32,903 bases of DNA from Polysphondylium violaceum (Eukaryota; Evosea; Eumycetozoa; Dictyosteliales; Dictyosteliaceae). The notes beneath the pieces were generated by a model. It ran no database searches. It had not been told where the DNA came from and saw only the letters and a program-made list of their open reading frames with translations. Both the position numbers and the translations under genes were made by a program. Of this stretch, positions 23,567 through 32,903 are shown piece after piece. The stretch spans positions 1 through 32,903 of the forward strand of contig AJWJ01000251.1 in the NCBI GenBank assembly GCA_000277445.1. Direction: 5' to 3'. Numbering within the stretch: position 1 is the stretch's first letter; each line of letters opens with the position of its first letter.

Positions 23567-23597
23567 TCCTCATCAATCTACTTTTATTTGATGAGGA
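23567..23597. other. Perfect 10-bp inverted repeat (hairpin)
   Basis: Left arm TCCTCATCAA at 23567-23576 pairs perfectly with TTGATGAGGA at 23588-23597 around an 11-nt AT-rich loop. It lies about 120-150 nt past the stop of the RCC1-like gene. It may form a 3'-end structure or a small RNA stem; function is unknown. Confidence 0.6.
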
Positions 23598-23714
23598 TAA
23601 AAACACTGATTGCAAAGATGAAAAAATGAGATACAATCTCTCAGCGTGGGATGTGGTGTAAATTCGATATTTCAAATAAATTTGTGTCGTTAAAAAATAA
23701 TAGCAATTGCTTTA

Positions 23715-25397
23715 TTACTTTTTCTTTTCTGCTACTATTAAAGAAAAATGTGAACCCATTGACAAATCTTTAATTGTGTGGTCATTTGGTAGTGAGAATA
23801 ACTTTTCTTTGGAGCCGTCTTGGATGGTGGTCATAAACATACTTTTTAAAGCTTTCTTTTCCAATTTATAATCATCCAATGTCCAAATAAAGATCTGATT
23901 TCGACTAGATTCATCATCAAAGATTAGGCCAATGTGCGAAGGTGATACAGATACTTTTGAAATACTTTTACCAACAATAGACTGATTCTCTACCAAAGTA
24001 GGGTTATTGCTATTATCACCATCTATTTTCCAATGATAAAGTTTACCGTCATTGGTCAAAGCCATAGAGAACCCATTACCACCAATCACTTGTTTAAAAC
24101 CTTGACTTGTTGCATCGGTAGGGAATTTGATTTCCTCGACTTTATATAGTTGTTGTTGTTTTTCTTTGTTTATTTCATTGTTGATTTGATGATCTAGTTT
24201 ATTTATAGTATAATAAGGTGTGTATAGAGTATCATCGATCGAATCTCTTTTAATCTCACCTTTTCCCCACTGATAAACTCTGTTATCATCAGTTAGAGCA
24301 ATAGAGTGAAAGCAACCTGCAGATATTTCCTTTATTTTTGCATCACCCAAAAGGTCTGAGAATCTGGGTCTTGTTATACCCAAATGTTTTTTATCTTCAC
24401 TTGAACAACTTTCTTTTTCTATATTTCCTATACTCATAGCTAATTGGCCATCATTGGCTTTTCCACATGATAATAATTTACCATTTTCTTTAATGGAAAA
24501 GGTTGTTAGTAAAAGTACATATCTCAATTTAAAATGTACATATTACATACCTAATAGGAAATGGGTATGATATAATCCACATGAAATTGATTTAATTGTG
24601 TCAGGTATATATATTTTAGTGGGTGTAAGTAAGTTCATTAAATTACCAGTACCCAATTGACCATATTGATTATTGCCCCAACTAAAAATCTCTTGACCCG
24701 ACTTGCTATTACTATTCTTATTATCACTATTATCAACCAATAAAGCAAATCCATTCCAACCACCCAATGCACAATCTATAACTTTACTATTGGGAAATGA
24801 TGATTGCTTAATTGATATGGGTGTACTTTCCATAAAGCTTGGTAAAATACTCAGGCCTGATAAAAACTTTTGTCCCAGTTGCATATGAAAGTTTGCACCC
24901 CATGTAAATATATTAAAATCATCTTATTATCATCATTATCATAATACATTAGTATACAAACTATAAAGATAGATAGAGATGATTAACCTACTTGTGATGG
25001 CAGCACTATGGAGTAAGCTAGATTTAATTGATTTTATAGATTGTGATTTCAATTCTTCATTATAAACCCATTCACATTCACTCTTACAATCACCTAGACC
25101 CAATTGACCTTGATGATTAACACCTATTGAATAGACAGCAGTAACAGGATACTCTATCGATGATTTACTACTGCTTTTAGTATTGTTTTCAGACCAAACT
25201 GTCGGTGATGTAAGTTTATTCTTTTCCTTTAGAGCGTCACCTAATCTCTTTTTATTTTCATCTTTTTTCGAACCACCAAACCAATTAAAGAATCCTCTTT
25301 GTTGATATGATATACTACTACTGCTTGATAAACAACTATTTTGTAGAGGTAGTGTTAATAGTGTTGTTGTCGTTGTTGTTTTTAACACTCTGTGCAT
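23715..25397 (-). CDS. RCC1-repeat protein with mitochondrial-type N-terminus (RCC1L/Fmp25-like)
   Basis: Three exons on the minus strand: 25397-24992, 24922-24551 and 24487-23715; introns phase 1, 69 and 63 nt; 516 residues. The N-terminus (MHRVLKTTTTTTLLTLP, no acidic residues) looks like a mitochondrial presequence, followed by FFNWFGGSKKDE. RCC1-type blades are seen as repeated signatures: VYSIGVNHQGQLGLGD, FTWGANFHMQLGQ, FSWGNNQYGQLGTGN with SCGLYHTHFLL, KLLSCGKANDGQLA with SAGCFHSIAL, VYQWGKGE and VIGGNGFSMAL. The second intron has a textbook TACTAAC branch site before its AG and restores HFLLENGKLLSCG. In animals RCC1L and in yeast Fmp25 act in mitochondrial ribosome or respiratory-complex assembly; assignment to that group rests on the N-terminus and is tentative. 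Confidence 0.82.
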
Positions 25398-25547
25398 TAT
25401 AGATATATTTGGGAAATTATGATCTTAAGAATTTTTTAAATTTTTTTGGGGATGATTTTTACAAATCAAAATTTAATTTGTCATCATTACTTCAGTTTAT
25501 TATTTTTATTATTATTCAATCTATACGTTTCATTTATATAAATATAA

Positions 25548-26667
25548 ATGGAGTATATTAAAAAAGTAATAAATCCTTATAATAGATATATTTTGCTTGG
25601 TCTTTTAGCAGGAATCCCAGTTTTAGGCATGTTTTTTAATAAAAAGAGAGTTATCAAAGGTAAACTTGTTATTGTAACAGGTGCTTCAAGTGGTATTGGT
25701 AAATGTACTACATATGAATTAGCTAAACAGGGATGTCATTTAATTATCATTGCTAGATCAATTCAAGTCCTAAAAGAAATGGAGGTTGAAATTAAAGAAA
25801 AATATAATGTATCTGTATTTGCTATTCAAGCTGATCTTTCACTTGAATCAGAATTGGAAAACGTTCAACAATCTATTGATGAAATACTCATTGAAAATCC
25901 TATGCTCGGTCCAATTGAAATATTGATAAACTGTGCTGGTAGTGGTAAATGGAAATTTAACGAAGAAACAAGCTATAAAGAATCTTTAGAAATGATTTCT
26001 TTACCATGTAATTATATTTTTATATGAAATATTTACTTTTTAGGTTATTAATTAATATAATAATAAATATAGATTTAGCAGCATTTAATATGTCAAGCTA
26101 TGTTACAAATAAAATGCTTAGAAATGGAAGTGGATGTATTGTCAATATAAATTCACCAGTTTCATTAATACCTTGGCAAGGATGTGCTGGATATGCAAGT
26201 TCAAGATTTGCTTTGAGAGGATTTACAGAATGTCTTCGTAATGATTTACATGGTACTGGTATTGATGTCATTGAAGTTATTCCAGGTGAATCAGATTCAA
26301 ATTATTTTGCTTCAAATCAAATTGGTCGAGCTAATTTCCCATATGTTGCTTCATTTTTCCCAAATATTTCTCCAGCTGACGGTATGTTGAAGTAATAATA
26401 ATACTATTAACTTATAATTATTATTAGTATTAACATTTAGTTTAAACATTAACAATAGTTGGTAAAGAGATTGTTTATGCTATTGTAAACAAAAAGAAAA
26501 CACATATTGTGCCACTTTCAGTCAGACTTTTACTTTATTTCACATTCCTTAAAGATGTCTTTTTCTTTAAATATTTATTCAACAAGCTCCTTCAAACACC
26601 TGTTGGTAAAGAAAGATCATCTCAAATTAAACAATTCCAAAAAGAAAAGAAAATTAAAGACCAATAA
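25548..26667 (+). CDS. Membrane-anchored short-chain dehydrogenase/reductase (SDR)
   Basis: Three exons: 25548-26007, 26073-26381 and 26459-26667; introns phase 1, 65 and 77 nt; 325 residues. A hydrophobic segment at about residues 13-28 anchors the N-terminus. The Rossmann cofactor motif is TGASSGIGK (about 44-53), followed by an Arg-bearing second strand end (IIIARS, favouring NADP(H)), DL at the third strand, and NCAGSG for the NAG motif. The active-site region reads INSPVSLIPWQGCAGYASSRFAL: Ser and Tyr194 are present, but position 198 is Arg where the family has Lys. The C-terminal part (KKKTHIVPLSVRLLLYF) may contact the membrane. Layout resembles ER-bound reductases such as DHRS7-type or 3-ketodihydrosphingosine reductases; the substrate cannot be told. 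The gene is divergent from the RCC1-like gene, with starts 150 nt apart. Confidence 0.82.
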
Positions 26668-26781
26668 AACAAATGTATATATTTTACATTTAATGTATTA
26701 AACTAATCACACAAACAAAGATGAAATAGAATATCAATTTTATTTTTATTTTAAGAGAGTAAATAAAAAAACAAATCTTTT

Positions 26782-29012
26782 TTACCTAGTTGATTTTGCA
26801 GCTGGTTTAGTAACTCTAACCCAACCTAGTGATTGAGTAGGCGTTCTAAATGGTCGAGCTGTATTTACGCCACTGACAGGTGAAGACTGATTAGGCGAAC
26901 CTGTGTTGTTTGAACTATCCATTGGAACTGGTGAGGACGATAATGATGATGCTTTGTTCGGTGATTGAGTTGATTCATTCTCACCATTATTATTATTATT
27001 ACTATTATTATTATTAATATTTAAACTACTATTACTATCACTGCTATTATTTAAATTATTATTTTCTATTATTAAATTCTCAACTTTTTGAGTCATTGCA
27101 ATAATTTCTGGCTCGGGAGTATTTAAGCCACTGCTACCACTTCTAGATGGTTTTGAAACTAATGTTGTTGTCGTTGTTGTTGGGGTTGCTGTTGTACTAT
27201 TTTTAGTTATTTTATGAACTTCATCATCATCATCTTCATCGTCATCTTCATCATTACCCAATTCTTCAATTTCACCTTGTTCCTGAATTGCATCAATCAT
27301 ATTCACTGGTAAACCAAGGAATTCATTTGGATTTGGTTCAGTGCCTTTAATGAGATTCTCTACAAATGCTCTTTCGTTATTGACATTGTTTAAAAGTACA
27401 TTTGGATCACTCGATGGACAACGTAGAATTGTTGGTGCGAAAATCATGGATAGATTACTTACACCCATTTTACTGTGAGCCACAAATTCCAATTTACAAA
27501 ATATTTGAATAAAGTGAATCAAATAGGTTAGTACCTTTTGATTGATGGCAGGGATCTTTTTCACCAATTCTATTGCGTTGGTGGGTGCGTCAACGGCCGA
27601 TTGATAGAGAGGCACTGGAATAAGAGGCTCGGGAATATCTCTGAGCCAGAGCTTGAGCAATGCTGCCGGGGTTCTAACGTCGTCTATATCGGAAAGATCA
27701 AAGTTTCCTTGATCAATTCTCAATTTAATAGACATGATAGTGCTGATAATGCCTGGTACACGAAAGATACCCTCGGTCACATGGCCTTTGAGCTTGGTGA
27801 TCTTTTCAGCTAAAACTAATAATACATAGGGTACCTCTAGTTGAGGATGAGTGTCTTTTTGACGATTGAGTAACTCTTCCAAAGGTACTTTGAATGAAGC
27901 AGTGGGTAAGATGACCTCTTGCTTTGGAACGGCAGGAGTGTGAGCAACATTTCCACTGCTAGTGTTGGCGCTACTACTTCTAGAGAATTGACTAAGTAAT
28001 TTTGTATTCCAAGTGGATGTAGCTTTTTTGGATAATTTGCCCTCAATGTAGGGCTCGTATTGGAATGGTACATATAATTGTTTCTTTGTGATATTTCTTT
28101 TGATAAACTCTTGAATATCGTTGGCATTGTCGATTTGATCGACTGATCTTTTCATGGCCTCAAAAGTTGAAGCCTCAATGGGTGGTATATCACAGCAGAT
28201 AGTAGTCCATGCAGAGAAATAAGACTTTGAAAGATGATGACTAGAGAGAATAAAATGTTCAAAATCATTTAAAATCTTTGGCATAGCTTCATAGTTGTAG
28301 AGATGTTGGAAATCGTTGGTAGCTTTAATTTGTTCTCTGTATTCATCGTCGGCATTTGATACTTCCATTTCAAACTTTTGTACCTTTCTCTCTAATTTTG
28401 CAACATTGTTTAAATCAGAATCTGAAGAGGACATTTGCTCTTTGAAATCTTTCAACTCCATTCTAGCCATCTCCAAATCCTTGTTTGATTTTTCATACTT
28501 TAATTGTGATTTTCTGAGTGCATCCACCATTTCCTTCATATCATGTCTAAGCTTGATACCCTCAGAGACAATCTTTTTTCTCTTTAATTCAAAATCTTTA
28601 ATCATTGCTTGAAATGGTTGAATCACTTTGTTTAGTATATTTGTATTCAATAGTGTGTGTTGATCTGACTCTGCCATACTAGTGTTTACAATCTTTCTCC
28701 AACTCGAATAAAAACTTGGAGATGTCTGACAACTGTTATCATCGATAGTCATCAACATTTTCGATGCCAACTTTTCCAGTTTCTTGCTGTGTTGCTCTTC
28801 CAACTCTGCTTTCTTTTTAAAAAAGCTCAATACGTTTTTAGATTGTGTTAAATCATTTTCTGTTCTTTTAACTAATAAATCAAATCCATCCTAAATATTG
28901 TTATTGTTTTTTAGAAGTTAGATATTTTTTTCATAAAAAAATTGACAATATGAGATATATGTATTCATACCCAAAGATTTTCTGAAAATTTATATTTCTT
29001 TTGTTGATCCAT
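26782..29012 (-). CDS. F-BAR domain RhoGAP
   Basis: Two exons on the minus strand: 29012-28971 (14 codons) and 28890-26782; intron 80 nt, phase 0; 716 residues. The short first exon MDQQKKYKFSENLW joins DGFDLLVKRTENDL, rebuilding the start of an F-BAR (FCH) domain. The F-BAR coiled coil runs to about residue 300 (FFKKKAELEEQHSKKLEKLASK, long heptad-like Glu/Lys/Leu region). A RhoGAP domain covers about 345-520, with GIFRVPG holding the arginine finger (about Arg391), LLKLWLRDIPEPLIP and NLSMIFAPTILR. The tail is Asp/Glu, Asn and Ser-rich with a basic end. Such proteins sense or bend membranes and switch off Rho/Rac GTPases at the cell cortex or endocytic sites. The start in the tiny first exon follows AATC rather than the usual A-run, but only this joins the domain cleanly. 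Confidence 0.88.
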
Positions 29013-29690
29013 GATTGTGGTGATTAGTTTGTTTTAGAAACTAGTAGTTGATTATGGTGATGATATTTTCTACTAAATTTATAAAAGTATGGGTATACTA
29101 ATGAATACTGTTGCTATCCTATGTAAAAGAGAGAAATAAAGAAAAAAAAAAAAAAAAAAAGAGTAATATGTGTGAAGTGTGGTGGATTGAGTGTGGTGAG
29201 TCTTATAAAAAAATCTCTATCTAATAGTATAAATCTATCTGGATATTAAATTTCTCTTTAATAGTTTACAAATATAAAAATACAACAATACTACAAGTAC
29301 AAAAAATAGATGTGATTAAATGAATGAATTTAAGCTTGAACTTTTGGCCCACAGAAAGAAAAATAATTAAAAAAAATTAAAAAAATTATTTTAGTAAAAA
29401 AAAAAAAAAAAACAAAATCTAGATCATGTTTTTTTTTCGAAAATAGGGTTTGGTATCAAATGGTTTATTGAAAAATATGAAATACCCTTGGATATTAATA
29501 TCACATGTGCTCATTGTCTTCATACATGATGATCACTGTATTTTTATGTGACATGATAAATTGATGACCTTAACAAAACCAAACATTTGAGAAGTATTTT
29601 TTTTTTTTTTTTCAAAATTTTTTAGTCTTTCGTCTCTTGACCAAATTAGTTTGATATTGTGCAGTAACATACAAACAACGGAAATTAAAA
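29013..29690. promoter_or_regulatory. Divergent promoter spacer with poly-A tract
   Basis: 678 nt between the F-BAR RhoGAP gene (leftward) and the cytochrome b5 gene (rightward). It carries a 19-A tract at 29142-29160, an 18-20 A-run near 29396-29412 and a T-run near 29600-29612. No coding region seen. Promoter role is inferred from position. Confidence 0.45.
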
Positions 29691-30266
29691 ATGGATCAAG
29701 AATCTATCACCTATATTATTTTATTTGTATTAGTAGCTCTTGTAATCAAGAAGCTTTTCCTTTCTAATGACAAGCCAGTCGTCAAACCAAAACAATCTAC
29801 TGAAAAACAAAAAAAGAAAAAGAGAGTTGTAGATAGAGAAAACCCAACTTTTTACACTGCCGAAGAAGTTTCAGTTCACGATAAAGAGGACGATTTATGG
29901 TTAATCATTGATGATAAAGTATGTGTGTTGTATTTTTGATATGATTTTACATTTTGTGTGTGGTGTGCGTGTTGAGATATTTCTATTTTTAAGGATATGA
30001 TTTTTGTAATCACACATATCTGATCAATATTGATTTTAAAATTGTAATCAAAATATGATTTATTTGTTTTTGTTAACACTTTTATAATGAAATATTCATA
30101 ATGATAGGTATATGATGTAACAGAATATGTTGATAAACATATGGGAGGTTTAGCTATTATGAAAAATGCAGGTAGAGACTCTACTGAAGGTTTCAATGGT
30201 GAACAACATCCAATTAAAGTTAGACAAATCTTGGATGAATATTATATTGGTGAATTAAAGAAATAA
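29691..30266 (+). CDS. Cytochrome b5 with N-terminal membrane anchor
   Basis: Two exons, 29691-29918 and 30108-30266, intron 189 nt (the longest here, phase 0), 128 residues. Residues 6-24 are a hydrophobic anchor, then a basic linker (KQKKKKR). The haem domain begins at FYTAEEVSVHD and has LWLIIDDKVYDVTEYVDKH (His87) and a second ligand candidate His110 in GEQHP; it ends with YYIGELKK. Cytochrome b5 passes electrons to membrane desaturases, hydroxylases and P450s. Two points are unusual: the HPGG motif is HMGG, and the anchor is N-terminal rather than C-terminal, which recalls MAPR proteins; the VYDVT and IGEL motifs nevertheless fit true cytochrome b5. Splicing restores the DDKVYDVT strand. 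Confidence 0.86.
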
Positions 30267-30332
30267 ATAATTATTATAGAGATATATTATATTATATACA
30301 TATATGTTATTTTTATTTATTATACAGATAAC

Positions 30333-32903
<2,571 letters not shown>

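Larger units (their letters stand above)
21499..23714. other. 2.2 kb spacer without a confident gene
   Basis: Lies between the SNF2-type gene start and the 3' end of the RCC1-like gene. The first 700 nt hold TG/CA-rich sequence, a (GTT)n/CTG tract (about 21744-21771) and a 27-A tract. The part from about 22700 to 23600 is less repetitive and carries short open frames on both strands without recognised homologs, plus a perfect hairpin near 23580. It may contain an unannotated small gene, a non-coding transcript or a decayed gene. Confidence 0.55.

Noticed and set aside
24523-24550. A 28-nt intron in the RCC1-like gene that would keep MYVLLLTTFSI as coding
   Set aside because: Too short for splicing and out of phase. 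The 63-nt intron 24488-24550 has a TACTAAC branch site and restores the RCC1 repeat.

Overview
The window looks like nuclear DNA from a dictyostelid social amoeba. Intergenic DNA is very AT-rich with long A and T homopolymers. Genes are closely packed on both strands. Introns are short (mostly about 60-120 nt), AT-rich and GT-AG. Proteins carry long Gln (CAA/CAG), Asn (AAT), Ser and Thr runs, and start codons follow A-rich context. I cannot tell which dictyostelid genus it is. I saw no bacterial operon, CRISPR array, rRNA, tRNA or recognisable transposon.

Layout, left to right: an HMG-box protein (-); a 1.36 kb divergent spacer with CA microsatellites; a ubiquitin-fold protein (+); a small multi-pass membrane protein (+); a secreted saposin-B protein (-); a C39-like cysteine peptidase of bacterial type (+); a 1,205-residue gamma-synergin-like protein (+); a small DMAC1-like membrane protein (-); a secreted subtilisin-like protease with an EGF-like segment and a C-terminal membrane anchor (+); a four-pass membrane protein (-); a 2,417-residue Brahma/SNF2-type chromatin remodeller (-); a 2.2 kb spacer with no confident gene; a mitochondrial-looking RCC1-repeat protein (-); a membrane-anchored short-chain dehydrogenase (+); an F-BAR/RhoGAP protein (-); a cytochrome b5 with an N-terminal anchor (+); and an RFWD3-like RING/WD40 ubiquitin ligase (-) that runs off the right edge inside a poly-Asn tract.

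The genes do not form one pathway. They are a typical mixture of housekeeping functions: chromatin (HMG box, SNF2), clathrin/AP-1 traffic (synergin), endolysosomal or extracellular hydrolysis (saposin, subtilase), Rho signalling, redox/lipid metabolism and DNA-damage ubiquitination. The most unusual items are two proteases whose closest remembered relatives are bacterial, a dehydrogenase with Arg where the SDR catalytic Lys should be, a cytochrome b5 with HMGG instead of HPGG, a perfect 10-bp hairpin next to the RCC1 gene, and a patch of unassigned reading frames between the SNF2 and RCC1 genes.

Exon borders were worked out by hand from splice consensus and reading-frame continuity. All assignments come from motif recognition, with no database search.
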